Positions 1 through 10,074 of a DNA stretch of 64,000 nt are shown in pieces. Location of the stretch: positions 1 through 64,000 of the forward strand of contig NZ_BONK01000014.1 of the NCBI RefSeq assembly GCF_016862675.1, in the 5' to 3' direction. Both the position numbers and the translations under genes were made by a program. Below the pieces are notes generated by a model. That model was not told where the DNA came from and did not search any database. It saw only the letters and a program-made list of their open reading frames with translations. Every line of letters begins with the position of its first letter. The stretch's first letter is position 1. This stretch comes from Cellulomonas chitinilytica. Lineage in GTDB: Bacteria; Actinomycetota; Actinomycetes; Actinomycetales; Cellulomonadaceae.

Positions 1-135
1 GACTCTCTCTCCCGGAGCGCATGTTCCTCCGAAGGGCTGACGCCGGCGCTGGCCGGAGCGCGGTGCAACGCCAGGTAGCCTGTTCCGGCGAGCTTCCGGG
101 CTCGCGCGCTACCCCTGCCCGAAGCGAGAGGCCAC

Positions 136-1041
136 ATGACGACGTCTGCGGATGAACGTGCTCGTGAGCTGGCGCAGCTCCCCTTCCGCAACGCCGGCGC
201 CCGGCAGGGGTTCATCGCCGGGACGACGGCCTCCTTGCGTGACCTCCAGGCGAACCGCGAGCTCCTCTCCCACCTGGTACGGCGCGAGCTCAAGTCGAGG
301 TACAAGGACAGCACGCTGGGCTTCGTCTGGAGCCTCATCCGGCCCCTGACGATGCTGCTGGTGTACTACGTCGCCGTCGGGCAGTTCCTCGGCGCGGCCC
401 GGGGCACGCCGTCGTTCGCCATCTTCATCTACTGCGGCCTGACCGCGTGGACGCTCTTCGCCGAGGCCGTGACCTCCGGGACGATGTCCGTCGTCCAGAA
501 CGCCGGCCTGATCAAGAAGGTGTACGTCCCGCGCGAGGTCTTCCCGCTGGCTGCCGTCGGGTCAGCCGGCTTCAACTTCCTGATCCAGCTCGTCATCCTG
601 CTCGCCGCGACCGCGGCCGCCCAGCAGTTCCCGACCGGGTCGCGCTGGTTCTACCTCCCGCTGGCCGCCGCCGTGCTCTTCGCATTCTCGACGACGCTGA
701 GCCTCGTCCTGTCGGCCGCGAACGTCTACCTGCGCGACGTGCAGTACCTCGTCGAGGTCGGCCTGGCCCTGCTCTTCTGGGCGTCGCCGATCGTGTACCC
801 GTGGCGGCTCGTCGAAGAGCACCTCGGAGGCACGTTCTGGGAGCAGCTGTACCTCGCGAACCCCATCACGCTCGTGGTGATGGGGTTCCAGCAGGCGTTC
901 TGGGTCGCAGGCGACTCCCAGCCCGTCCCGGCCGATCTCGGTGCCCGCCTGGGTATCGCGCTCGGCATCGGTCTCGTCCTGCTCTGGGCGGGTCAGCGGC
1001 TCTTCGCGACCCTGCAGAGCAACTTCGCCCAGGAGCTGTGA
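136..1041 (+). CDS. ABC-2 type polysaccharide export permease (Wzm/TagG-like)
   Basis: Integral membrane subunit of an ABC exporter that moves a lipid-linked surface glycan across the membrane. The 301-residue protein has a soluble N-terminal stretch with a typical Wzm/TagG pattern (LLSHLVRRELKSRYKDS, then LGFVWSLIRPL) followed by about six hydrophobic segments, as in the family. A GAGAGG ribosome binding site lies at 126-131, five bases before the ATG. The stop codon overlaps the start of the ATPase gene by one base (TGATG), so the two subunits are translationally coupled. Neighbouring glycosyltransferase, methyltransferase and rmlB genes indicate a cell-wall polysaccharide cluster that continues left of the window. 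The exact glycan cannot be read from the sequence. Confidence 0.93.
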   Translation: MTTSADERARELAQLPFRNAGARQGFIAGTTASLRDLQANRELLSHLVRRELKSRYKDSTLGFVWSLIRPLTMLLVYYVAVGQFLGAARGTPSFAIFIYCGLTAWTLFAEAVTSGTMSVVQNAGLIKKVYVPREVFPLAAVGSAGFNFLIQLVILLAATAAAQQFPTGSRWFYLPLAAAVLFAFSTTLSLVLSAANVYLRDVQYLVEVGLALLFWASPIVYPWRLVEEHLGGTFWEQLYLANPITLVVMGFQQAFWVAGDSQPVPADLGARLGIALGIGLVLLWAGQRLFATLQSNFAQEL

Positions 1042-2243
1042 TGGTCCGCCCCGTCGTCGTCAGCGTCGAAGACGTCTCCAAGCGGTTCGTCATCCGCAAG
1101 GAGAAGTCGCTCAAGGAACGCGTCGTCAACCGCCGCAGGTCCAGCGTCCACAAGGAGGACTTCTGGGCGCTGCGTGACGTCAACCTCGAGATCAGCTCCG
1201 GGGCCACGGTCGGCCTCATCGGCCCCAACGGCTCGGGCAAGAGCACGCTGCTCAAGCTGATCAGCGGCATCATGCAGCCCACGCAGGGCTCAGTTCAGCT
1301 GCGCGGGCGGCTCGCGGCGCTCCTCGAGCTCGGAGCGGGGTTCCACCCGGACCTCACGGGTCGCGAGAACGTCTACATCAACGCGTCGATCCTCGGGCTG
1401 TCGAAGCAGGAGATCGACCGGCACTTCGACGCGATCGTCGACTTCTCGGGCATCGAGCAGTTCATCGACACCCAGGTGAAGTTCTACTCGTCCGGCATGT
1501 ACGTGCGGCTCGCGTTCGCGGTGGCCGTGCACGTCGACCCGGACATCCTGCTGGTGGACGAGGTTCTCGCCGTCGGTGACGAGCCGTTCCAGAGGAAGTG
1601 CCTCGAGCGCATCCGCACGTTCCAGAGCGACGGTCGCACCATCGTGCTCGTGACACACGGGCTCGACCAGGTCGCGGAGTTCTGCGACCGCGCCGTCGTG
1701 CTCGAGAGTGGGCGCGTCATCGCGGACGGGACGGCGCGGGAGGGGCTCAAGAAGCTCCGCGCCGACTTCGAGGCGACCCGCCAGGAGGAGGCCAGCCGGG
1801 CGAACGACGAGCTGGGGGCCACGCCGGCCAAGGCGAACTTCACGGGGATCGCGCTGCGCACGGCCTCGGGCAAGGACGAAGGCCCGAACCCGACGATCCC
1901 GAGCGGCAGCCCGCTCGTGGTCGCGATGGAGACGAAGACCGACGGGCGCGTCGAGGACGGTGTCCTGGGCGTCTCCATCACGACGCCGCTGGGACTGACC
2001 CTGTACTCGACGACGACGACGATGCTCGGGTCTGCCCCGCTTCGGCTCGAGGGGACCCAGCAGTTCCTCTTCGACCTCTCGTCGTTGCCGCTCACCCCGG
2101 GCGAGTACGCCGTGCGCACCACGCTCACGACATCGGGCGGGAGCGAGCTGCACACGGTGCCGGTCGCCGGCGAGTTCTCCGTGGACGGCGCCGAGTCCTC
2201 CCGGGGGCCGATCGCGGTGGAGACGGTCTTCCGGGCCTTCTAG
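1041..2243 (+). CDS. ABC exporter ATPase with C-terminal Wzt-like domain
   Basis: Nucleotide-binding subunit partnering the permease just upstream. Visible motifs in the 400-residue protein are Walker A GPNGSGKST (about residues 61-69), the signature region YSSGMYVRLAFAVA (about 148) and Walker B ILLVDEVLAVGD (about 169). The family feature KFYSSGM and the N-terminal KRFVIRKEKSLKERV are typical of Wzt/TagH proteins. Residues from about 265 to the end form an extra beta-rich domain, like the Wzt C-terminal domain that binds modified glycan ends in some O-antigen exporters. This suggests, but does not prove, that export depends on a terminal modification, possibly by the methyltransferase encoded at 3861-4904. 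The ATG overlaps the preceding stop codon by one base. Confidence 0.92.
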   Translation: MVRPVVVSVEDVSKRFVIRKEKSLKERVVNRRRSSVHKEDFWALRDVNLEISSGATVGLIGPNGSGKSTLLKLISGIMQPTQGSVQLRGRLAALLELGAGFHPDLTGRENVYINASILGLSKQEIDRHFDAIVDFSGIEQFIDTQVKFYSSGMYVRLAFAVAVHVDPDILLVDEVLAVGDEPFQRKCLERIRTFQSDGRTIVLVTHGLDQVAEFCDRAVVLESGRVIADGTAREGLKKLRADFEATRQEEASRANDELGATPAKANFTGIALRTASGKDEGPNPTIPSGSPLVVAMETKTDGRVEDGVLGVSITTPLGLTLYSTTTTMLGSAPLRLEGTQQFLFDLSSLPLTPGEYAVRTTLTTSGGSELHTVPVAGEFSVDGAESSRGPIAVETVFRAF

Positions 2244-2298
2244 TCAGTTCCGTGCCGCCGGGGCCGACCGCTTCGCGCGGAGACCTCCCGGTGACCGG

Positions 2299-3864
2299 TC
2301 AGAAGTGGCTTCCCTCCGGGAAGTAGCTGTCGCGACCAGGGATGCCCCACCTCTGGCGCACGAGCGAGATCTCCCAGGCGAACACCTTCGGCACCCGGGT
2401 CTGCGACTCGAAGTGGTAGGCGGTCACCTCCGGCAGCCACAGGACGCGATGGCCCTCGTGCCACAGCTTGTAGCTGAAGTCGACGTCGTTGAAGTTCACC
2501 GGCAGCCGCTCCGCCATGCCCCCGACCTCGAGGTAGACGTCGCGCCGGACCGCGAGCAGCGCGGCCGTCACGCCCGACGCTTCGCGCCCGACGTGCAGGC
2601 CGGCGAACGGTCCGTGCTCGTCGGGGCCGGCTGCGAGCAGGACGTGGTGCCAGTCGCCGTGCTCGTAGACGTGACCGCCGTGCTGGAGCCGCCCGTCCTC
2701 GAACAGCAGCCGGCAGCCGACGCCGCCGACCCCCGGCTCGAGAGCGGTGGCGGCCAGCTGGTCCAAGCTCCGTGGCGCGGAGAGGTACACGTCGTCGTTC
2801 ATGAGGACGACGACGTCGCCGCGCGCCGCCGCGACGCCGACGTTGCACTTCTGGCTGAAGTTGAACTGCTCCTCGAACTCCACGAGCACGAGCCGGTCGC
2901 CGAGCCGGGCCCGCAGCTCGTCCAGGACGTGCGGGTCGGTGACGCTGTCGTACACGACGACGACCTCGAACCTCGCCTCGGTCGTCGCGATGATCGAGTC
3001 CACGGCCTCGAGCACGTAGTGCTGGCGAGCGCCCCAGATGATGCCCGACCCGCCACGGGTCGGGATGACGACGCTGATGAGCACGTCCGGCGTCGCCCGG
3101 TGCACCCAGTACGTGCCCGGGACTGGCCCCAGCTCGGCCTCGGCGTCGATGCCCGTGCGGACGAGGTGCTCGGCGACGGCTCGGCGACCCGCCTCCCACG
3201 CGTAAGGCTTCGCGTTGGGGTCCGCAGCGGTCGAACCGCTCACCGTGCGCCAGTGGTAGAGCACCTGCGGCACGTGGACGATCGTGCGGGCGCGCTCGGT
3301 GACGCGGAGCGCGAGGTCGTGGTCCTGGGACCCGTCGAAGCCCGGCCGGACGCCCCCGACCTCGCGGACGAGGGACGTCCGCATCACGGAGAGGTGCCCG
3401 ACGTACATCTGGTGCCGGAGCCGCTCGGGCGACCAGGCCGGCTTGCGGAAGGCGTCGAAGTGGCGACCCTCGTCGTCGACCTTGTCCTCGTCCGTGTAGA
3501 CGTAGTCAACCTCGGGGTCGACCAGGACGTCGGCGAGCACCGTCAGTGCTGTCGGAGCGAGCCGGTCGTCGTGGTCGAGGAAGGCGACGAACTCGCCCCT
3601 GGCCGCCTCGACGGCGTCCTGCGACGCCGCGACGATGCCGCCGTTGACCTCGCGTTCGACGACCCGGACCCTGGGGTCCGCCGCGCTCCGGCGACGCAGG
3701 AGCTCACGCACCCGCGGATCGGTCGAGCGGTCGTCGACGAGGATGTGCTCCCAGCTCAGGCCGCGCTGGGCGAGCACCGAGTCGAGGCACGCCTCCAACG
3801 CGTCGAGCGGCGGGTCGTAGACGGGGGTGACGAACGAGATGGTCGGATCGGCCCCAGCGGTCAC
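2299..3864 (-). CDS. Two-domain GT2 family glycosyltransferase
   Basis: Glycosyltransferase predicted to add sugars to a surface polysaccharide in the cytoplasm. The 521-residue protein contains two GT-A folds in tandem. The first begins ISFVTPVYDPP and has DDRSTD and the metal-binding DHDD near residue 96. The second begins SVVIPTRGG near residue 265 and has NDDV near residue 354. The start is a GTG whose bases overlap the TGA of the upstream methyltransferase gene (GTGA), which fixes the start and indicates coupling. The acceptor and donor are unknown. With rmlB close by, rhamnose is a reasonable guess for one donor. It converges on the exporter genes with only 55 bases between. Confidence 0.88.
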   Translation of the reverse strand: MTAGADPTISFVTPVYDPPLDALEACLDSVLAQRGLSWEHILVDDRSTDPRVRELLRRRSAADPRVRVVEREVNGGIVAASQDAVEAARGEFVAFLDHDDRLAPTALTVLADVLVDPEVDYVYTDEDKVDDEGRHFDAFRKPAWSPERLRHQMYVGHLSVMRTSLVREVGGVRPGFDGSQDHDLALRVTERARTIVHVPQVLYHWRTVSGSTAADPNAKPYAWEAGRRAVAEHLVRTGIDAEAELGPVPGTYWVHRATPDVLISVVIPTRGGSGIIWGARQHYVLEAVDSIIATTEARFEVVVVYDSVTDPHVLDELRARLGDRLVLVEFEEQFNFSQKCNVGVAAARGDVVVLMNDDVYLSAPRSLDQLAATALEPGVGGVGCRLLFEDGRLQHGGHVYEHGDWHHVLLAAGPDEHGPFAGLHVGREASGVTAALLAVRRDVYLEVGGMAERLPVNFNDVDFSYKLWHEGHRVLWLPEVTAYHFESQTRVPKVFAWEISLVRQRWGIPGRDSYFPEGSHF

Positions 3865-4904
3865 GAGTCGCTCCTGCGCACAACTCGCGACACGGGCCGC
3901 ATCACGGCGTTGCCCAGCCGGTAGGACCGGGACCCCAGGAGCGCGTCCAGCCGCTCGTCCGCCTCCTTGCGCCCCACGTCCGCGAGGTGAGCCCGTGCCT
4001 GTGCCGTGCCGGCCTGCGCCTTGGCGCCGATCACCTCGTCGCGCAGGACCATGAGGGTGTGCTCGAGCGCGCGGACCTGCGCGACCAGCTCGGCACGCTC
4101 CGTGTCCCAGGCCGCCTGACGACGCTCGGCCAACGACGGCTCCGGCTCGGACGGGGCGGGCGGCTCGACCGCCAGCTGGAGCGGCGGCAGCGCCGCGCCC
4201 GGCTCGCCCCGGCGCGCACGGACCACGTACTGGTAGACCGACGAGCTCTCGCGGCCGCGCACCCAGTCGACGACACCGGGCGGCAGGTCGGACGCGTCGA
4301 TGTCGACCTCGGACTCCAGCGGGTCGATCACCGTCGCCCAGAGCTCGACGACCGCGAGCCCGGCTCGCTCGAGGAGGTCGACGATCGACTCGAGCGTGAA
4401 GAAGCGCAGGTGCGTGGCGTCCAGGAGCCCGGTCTCGGTGGTGCGCCACCGCCCCTGCAGGAGCGCGAGCCGGACGGCGCCGTGCGCGACGTTCGGGATC
4501 GACAGGATCACGTCGCCCTCGTCGCGCAGCACCGGCAGGCTGGACCGGAGGACCGTCTCCGGGTCGGCGAGGTGCTCGAGGACGTCGCCGAAGACGAGCA
4601 CGTCGAACGACTTCTCGCCGAACTCCGCGCTCAGGTCCGCCGTGGCGACGTCGCCGACGAGGAGCTTCACGAGGTCGGGGCGGGCGGCGTCGGCGGCCGC
4701 CCGGTCCTGCTCGACCCCGCTGACCCGGCATCCGCGCGACGCGAGCGCGCGGGCGAGGTCACCCGTCGCGCACCCGACGTCGAGGACGTCCTTGCCCCGG
4801 CCGGCGAGCTCGAGCGCCAGGCTCTGGCTCGAGTTCGGCTGGGAGGGATCGACGACCGAGCTGTATCGGGACACGCTGGCGTACTCCTCGTCTCGTGGCG
4901 GCAT
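3861..4904 (-). CDS. SAM-dependent methyltransferase with C-terminal coiled coil
   Basis: Class I methyltransferase of 347 residues. The SAM-binding motif VLDVGCATGDLA lies near residues 36-47 and a motif-IV-like DVLVFGDVLEHLADP follows. The family resembles Methyltransf_11/23 enzymes found with polysaccharide clusters. The last 90 residues are charged and probably helical (AELVAQVRALEHTLMVLRDE), ending in SRSYRLGNAVMRP, a tail often seen in surface-glycan glycosyltransferases. I infer a role in modifying, perhaps capping, the exported glycan. The ATG at 4904 was preferred over longer upstream reading because the upstream residues look non-coding and overlap the divergent rmlB promoter. The gene is translationally coupled to the glycosyltransferase. 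Confidence 0.82.
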   Translation of the reverse strand: MPPRDEEYASVSRYSSVVDPSQPNSSQSLALELAGRGKDVLDVGCATGDLARALASRGCRVSGVEQDRAAADAARPDLVKLLVGDVATADLSAEFGEKSFDVLVFGDVLEHLADPETVLRSSLPVLRDEGDVILSIPNVAHGAVRLALLQGRWRTTETGLLDATHLRFFTLESIVDLLERAGLAVVELWATVIDPLESEVDIDASDLPPGVVDWVRGRESSSVYQYVVRARRGEPGAALPPLQLAVEPPAPSEPEPSLAERRQAAWDTERAELVAQVRALEHTLMVLRDEVIGAKAQAGTAQARAHLADVGRKEADERLDALLGSRSYRLGNAVMRPVSRVVRRSDS

Positions 4905-5019
4905 TGTCGAGCCGCGACGCCCCCGGCTGACTGGCACTCCAGCGGCGTCCTCGGCCGCGAGCCACGTCGAGGTTACCCGAGTCGCGCACCTGCCCGGCCG
5001 CCCGCCCACGCCCAGTCGG

Positions 5020-6054
<1,035 letters not shown>

Positions 6055-6115
6055 TCTGCACACGTCCTCCACCGCGCCCCTGCGTGGGCTACCCCGGACT
6101 GACTGATCGCGCTCC

Positions 6116-6121
6116 TAGGAT
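6116..6121 (+). promoter_or_regulatory. -10 element, probable leaderless start for LCP gene
   Basis: TAGGAT is followed by six bases and then the GTG at 6128. No ribosome binding site precedes the start, so transcription probably begins at the start codon. Confidence 0.5.
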
Positions 6122-6127
6122 CGTGCG

Positions 6128-7396
6128 GTGACCTCCCGCCACGCTGCTACCTCGCGCCCTCGTGCCGCCCGGCACGCCCGGAACCACCATCCGCACCGGG
6201 TCCTGCGGGTCGTGGCGCTCTCGACGGTGGGCGTGCTGGCGTTCGGGGTGGCGGGAGCGGCCGCGACGTTCAACAAGCTCGACGGGAACGTCAACCGGGT
6301 GGACGTCTCAGGCCTCGTGGGCGCTGCGCCCAAGCCCAGCAAGACGCCCGACCCCGACGACCCGAACGCCGGCCAGGCGGTCAACCTCCTGGTCCTGGGG
6401 TCCGACCAGCGTGACGGCGTGAACGCAGAGATCGGTGGCGAGGCCGCGGGCATGCGGTCGGACACCACGATGCTCGTGCACATCTCCGCGGACCGGTCGC
6501 GCGTCGAGGCGGTGTCGATCCCCCGGGACTCCCTGGTCGACATCCCGTCGTGCACGATGTCGAACGGCAAGACCTCGAAGGCCACGCACGGGATGTTCAA
6601 CTCGGCGTTCGCCACGGGGTGGGACATGGGCGGCGACATGGCGTCCGCCGCCGCGTGCACCATCCGCACGGTGGCCGCCAACACGGGGATCCAGCCCGAG
6701 CACTTCGTCGTGGTCGACTTCGCGGGGTTCCAGTCGATGGTCGACGCGATCGGCGGGGTCCCGATCTGCATCCCGAACGACATGACGTCCAAGGACGCGG
6801 GCCTGAGCGTGAAGGCCGGCAACCAGACGCTGGACGGCTCGACCGCCCTCGCGTTCGCCCGGGCGCGCAAGGGCAAGGGCGTCGGCGACGGGTCCGACAC
6901 GAACCGGATCGGCAACCAGCAGCGTCTGGTGGCCGCGATGGTCCAGGAGGTGCTGTCGAAGAACGTCCTCACGGACGTGCCGAAGCTCGCGGGCTTCCTC
7001 AACGCCGCGACGAGCTCGCTGACGGTCGACGACGGCCTGTCGACGAGCACGATGGTCGGCCTCGCCTACAACATGCGCGCCATCCGCGGTGGCAGCATCA
7101 CGTTCATGACCGTGCCGTGGGGGCCGGCGCCCAGCGACCCGAACCGTGTCGTGTGGCTCCCGGCCGCGCAGCAGATGTGGGAGAACATCGCGAACGACCT
7201 GCCGGCGCTCGGCCAGGCGGCACCGGTCGAGACGACCGCGCCGACGGCTCCCGCGACGACTGCGCCCACGACGGCGCCGACGGACGCGGCCACGGCCCCG
7301 CCGGTCCAGGCCGAGCCGACGCCGGCGCCGACCAAGAAGGCCGGTCGCGAGGCGTTCAACCTCGACGACACGACGGCCGTCTGCGACGCGGGGTGA
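6128..7396 (+). CDS. LytR-CpsA-Psr (LCP) family glycopolymer transferase
   Basis: LCP proteins transfer lipid-linked glycopolymers onto peptidoglycan on the outer face of the membrane. The 422-residue protein has a basic N-terminus, one transmembrane segment (about residues 25-45), and an LCP domain with LVLGSDQRDG, the RSDTTMLVH strand and the SIPRDS motif, whose Arg and Asp residues contact the lipid pyrophosphate in known structures. The QRLVAAMVQEVLS helix closes the domain. A Thr/Ala/Pro-rich tail of about 50 residues follows. The GTG start is supported by a -10 six bases upstream. A second LCP gene follows within eight bases, so the two probably act with the exporter cluster to attach the glycan to the wall. 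Confidence 0.92.
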   Translation: MTSRHAATSRPRAARHARNHHPHRVLRVVALSTVGVLAFGVAGAAATFNKLDGNVNRVDVSGLVGAAPKPSKTPDPDDPNAGQAVNLLVLGSDQRDGVNAEIGGEAAGMRSDTTMLVHISADRSRVEAVSIPRDSLVDIPSCTMSNGKTSKATHGMFNSAFATGWDMGGDMASAAACTIRTVAANTGIQPEHFVVVDFAGFQSMVDAIGGVPICIPNDMTSKDAGLSVKAGNQTLDGSTALAFARARKGKGVGDGSDTNRIGNQQRLVAAMVQEVLSKNVLTDVPKLAGFLNAATSSLTVDDGLSTSTMVGLAYNMRAIRGGSITFMTVPWGPAPSDPNRVVWLPAAQQMWENIANDLPALGQAAPVETTAPTAPATTAPTTAPTDAATAPPVQAEPTPAPTKKAGREAFNLDDTTAVCDAG

Positions 7397-7403
7397 TGAC
7401 GCC

Positions 7404-8822
7404 GTGAACCAGGACGAGCGACTCCGCCGACCCGCTCCCCCGTCGTTCACGCCGGGCTCCGCCGCCTCCCGGCCGACGGACGCCCCGGACGACGCGATCG
7501 TCGTGGGCGGCAGCGGCCAGCGCGCGGCACGTCCCGCATCCGCATCCGCGTCCGCCGCGTCCGCGTCCGCCGCACCCCCGACCCCGCCGCGTGGCGTCCC
7601 GAGCCGACCGGCGTCGTTCGCACCGTCCGGCGGCGGGCAGCGACCCGCGGTGTCGACGGCCACCCCGGCGCGCGGCCGGTCCGCGACGGGTGCCGCCGCG
7701 TCGAGCGGCCCGGCGGCGCCCGCACGCCCGGCTTCCCGTGCCCCCAGCCGCCCGGCCAGCCCGGTCCGGGCGGGCGGCCCGCCCAGCGGCGGACGTGTCC
7801 CGCCCGGCGGCCCGGCCGGCCCGCCCGTCCGTCGCCCCGCACCGGCCGGCGGCCCCGCCGCGCCCGGCCGGCGCGTCCGTCGTCGCACCGTCGCGGTGGC
7901 AGTCGGCCTCCTCGTGCTCGTCGCGCTGCTCGCGTGGCCCATCGGGCTGGTCGTGTGGGCGAACGGCAAGGTGCAGCACACCCCCGCGCTGTCCGGCGCG
8001 GCCGACACCCCGGGCACCACGTACCTGCTCACCGGGTCCGACTCACGGGCGGACGGCGCGATCGAGGACACGACGACCGAGGGCGCGCGGACCGACACGA
8101 TCCTGCTGCTGCACGTCCCCGAGCACGGCCCCACGGCACTCATCTCGCTCCCGCGCGACACGTACGTCGACGTGCCGGGCCGAGGTCCCGCCAAGCTCAA
8201 CGCCGCGTTCTCGTGGGGGAAGGCGCCGCTGCTCGTCCAGACGGTCGAGCAGCTGTCCGGGCTGACCGTGGACCACTACGCCGAGATCGGCATGGGTGGC
8301 GTCGAGCAGGTCGTGGACGCGGTCGGCGGCGTGAACCTCTGCTACGACGCCGACGTGAACGACCCCGACTCCGGCATGGTGTGGACGAGCGGCTGCCACG
8401 ACGTCGGCGGCGTGGACGCCCTGGCGTTCTCGCGCATGCGCAAGGCCGACCCGACCGGCGACGTGGGCCGCGCGGAACGTCAGCGCCAGCTGATCGGCGC
8501 GGTGATGAGCAAGGTGAAGCCGTCGTCCCTCGTGCTGCACCCCGGGCGCCAGGTCGAGCTCGTCGACGCCGGCACGGGCGCGCTGACCGTCGACGACGGG
8601 TCGGACATCGTCGACCTCGCACGCCTGGCGCTCGCGTTCAAGGCGGCGAACGGTCCCGGAGGCATCACGGGCACCCCGCCGATCACGAGCATCGACTACC
8701 GGCCCGGGCACAACCTCGGCTCGACCGTGCTGCTCGACAAGGACGCCACCCCGACGTTCTTCGCGGCGATCCGCGACGGCTCGCTGCCCGCGGGGCCCGT
8801 CGGGGGCATGCCGACGTCCTGA
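7404..8822 (+). CDS. LCP family glycopolymer transferase with long low-complexity N-terminus
   Basis: Second LCP-type ligase, 472 residues. The first 150 residues are Pro/Ala/Ser/Arg-rich and should lie in the cytoplasm. A single transmembrane helix follows (VAVAVGLLVLVALLAWPIGL), then the external LCP domain with LLTGSDSRADG, ARTDTILLLHV, SLPRDTYVDVPG and RAERQRQLIGAV. The GTG at 7404 follows the previous stop by seven bases. Longer in-frame reading would overlap the upstream gene, so this start is preferred. The N-terminal region includes a short CCGCRT-type hexamer repeat coding for Ala-Ser runs. Pairing with the preceding LCP gene suggests partly redundant ligases. Confidence 0.9.
   Translation: MNQDERLRRPAPPSFTPGSAASRPTDAPDDAIVVGGSGQRAARPASASASAASASAAPPTPPRGVPSRPASFAPSGGGQRPAVSTATPARGRSATGAAASSGPAAPARPASRAPSRPASPVRAGGPPSGGRVPPGGPAGPPVRRPAPAGGPAAPGRRVRRRTVAVAVGLLVLVALLAWPIGLVVWANGKVQHTPALSGAADTPGTTYLLTGSDSRADGAIEDTTTEGARTDTILLLHVPEHGPTALISLPRDTYVDVPGRGPAKLNAAFSWGKAPLLVQTVEQLSGLTVDHYAEIGMGGVEQVVDAVGGVNLCYDADVNDPDSGMVWTSGCHDVGGVDALAFSRMRKADPTGDVGRAERQRQLIGAVMSKVKPSSLVLHPGRQVELVDAGTGALTVDDGSDIVDLARLALAFKAANGPGGITGTPPITSIDYRPGHNLGSTVLLDKDATPTFFAAIRDGSLPAGPVGGMPTS
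7534..7573 (+). repeat. Coding hexamer repeat (CCGCRT)
   Basis: Imperfect tandem CCGCAT/CCGCGT units, with interspersed CCGCCG, encode an Ala-Ser run in the cytoplasmic tail of the second LCP protein. Units of six bases keep the frame, so copy-number change would alter only tail length. Confidence 0.6.
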
Positions 8823-8858
8823 CGCCCGCCGTCGGCCGTGCGGCCCCGGCCGCCCGGC

Positions 8859-9986
8859 TCAGCCGTGCAGCCCCAGCAGGCGCGGCCCCCGCGTCACCGG
8901 CTCGAGCACGACCGCGCGCGCCCGGACGAGCGCCGCCTCGGTCGCGGCCCGCAGACGTGGACCGAGGGGTCGCTCGACGCCACGGTGCACCACCCACGCG
9001 AGGCCGAGGACGACCACCAGCGCAGCCGCGACCGACAGCGCCGCGGGCACCCGGGGCGAGGTGAGCCGGACGACGTACAGGCCCCAGTACTCGTGCACGA
9101 GGTACAGCGGGTACGTCAGGGCACCGGCGGCGACGAGGCGCCGCGAGTCGACCCGCGCCAGCGGTGTCAGCGTCACGACGGCCACGGCAGCCACGCACAC
9201 CCCGACGCCGACACCGAGGAGCACGACGGACGGCTGGTACCCCGTCGTCCGTGCGAGCACCTCGCTGCGGGACGGGACGACCCGCCAGATCGCGAGGACC
9301 GTGTTCCCGACGACGGCGGCCCACGTGGCGACCGCGAGGCGCGGCCCGTCGTCGGCGGTCCGGAACAGGATGTGCAGCGCCATGCCGGCCGCGAACAGGG
9401 GCGCGTAGTCCGACACGAGCACGGTGGCCAGCCCGTCCCACCCGGCCCGCTCGGCGACGAGCCCCGCCAGGGGCCAGGCGACGACGACGGCGAGGACCCG
9501 TCGCCGGGTGACCCCGACGAGCGACAGCACGCCGACGAGCAGGTAGAACCGCAGCTCGGTCCAGAGCGTCCAGTAGACGCCGTCGACGTGCTCCACGCCG
9601 AGCTGCGACTGGACCATCGTGAGGTTCACGAGCACCTGGTGGGCGGTGACGTCCTTGCCGTCGGGCCACACGAAGAGCAGCAGCCCGCCCGTCATCAGGA
9701 CCGCCACCCAGTACGCCGGGTACAGGCGGGCGACCCGCGACGCGACGACGTGGGCGGTCGGCCGGCCCCACACCGACATGAGCACGACGAAGCCGCTGAC
9801 CACGAAGAACAGCTCGGGCCCGAGCGACCCGTAGGAGGTCCAGCGGCCCACGCCCCCGAGCTCGGCCGCCTGACCGGGCCCCCACGCGGACGACGTCCGG
9901 GCGGTCAGGTGGTAGAGGACGACGGCGGCGGCGGCGGCGAACCGCAGTCCGTCGAGCGCCGTGAGACGCGCGGGGGGCGTGGTCAT
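8859..9986 (-). CDS. Acyltransferase-3 (OafA/NodX-like) membrane protein
   Basis: Predicted O-acyltransferase of 375 residues with about ten transmembrane helices. The N-terminal signature LDGLRFAAAAAVVLYHL carries the conserved Arg and His of the family, and SYGSLGPELFFVVSGFV is the second family hallmark. Such enzymes acetylate or succinylate surface polysaccharides, lipids or small molecules. No C-terminal SGNH domain is present. The ATG at 9986 was chosen because a TAGCGT -10 lies seven bases upstream with no ribosome binding site; a GTG 18 bases further upstream would fall on that promoter. It lies next to the surface-glycan genes but is convergent with them, so a role there is only suggested. 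Confidence 0.86.
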   Translation of the reverse strand: MTTPPARLTALDGLRFAAAAAVVLYHLTARTSSAWGPGQAAELGGVGRWTSYGSLGPELFFVVSGFVVLMSVWGRPTAHVVASRVARLYPAYWVAVLMTGGLLLFVWPDGKDVTAHQVLVNLTMVQSQLGVEHVDGVYWTLWTELRFYLLVGVLSLVGVTRRRVLAVVVAWPLAGLVAERAGWDGLATVLVSDYAPLFAAGMALHILFRTADDGPRLAVATWAAVVGNTVLAIWRVVPSRSEVLARTTGYQPSVVLLGVGVGVCVAAVAVVTLTPLARVDSRRLVAAGALTYPLYLVHEYWGLYVVRLTSPRVPAALSVAAALVVVLGLAWVVHRGVERPLGPRLRAATEAALVRARAVVLEPVTRGPRLLGLHG

Positions 9987-9993
9987 CCGCTCG

Positions 9994-9999
9994 ACGCTA
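9994..9999 (-). promoter_or_regulatory. -10 element, probable leaderless start for acyltransferase
   Basis: On the minus strand TAGCGT is followed by seven bases and the ATG at 9986, with no Shine-Dalgarno sequence. Confidence 0.45.
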
Positions 10000-10074
10000 G
10001 GCACGCCCCTGCGGGGCCGCGACCGCTGGAGCCCCGTCCCCCCGGATCGTCACCGACCCTTCACGGGCTGCGCG

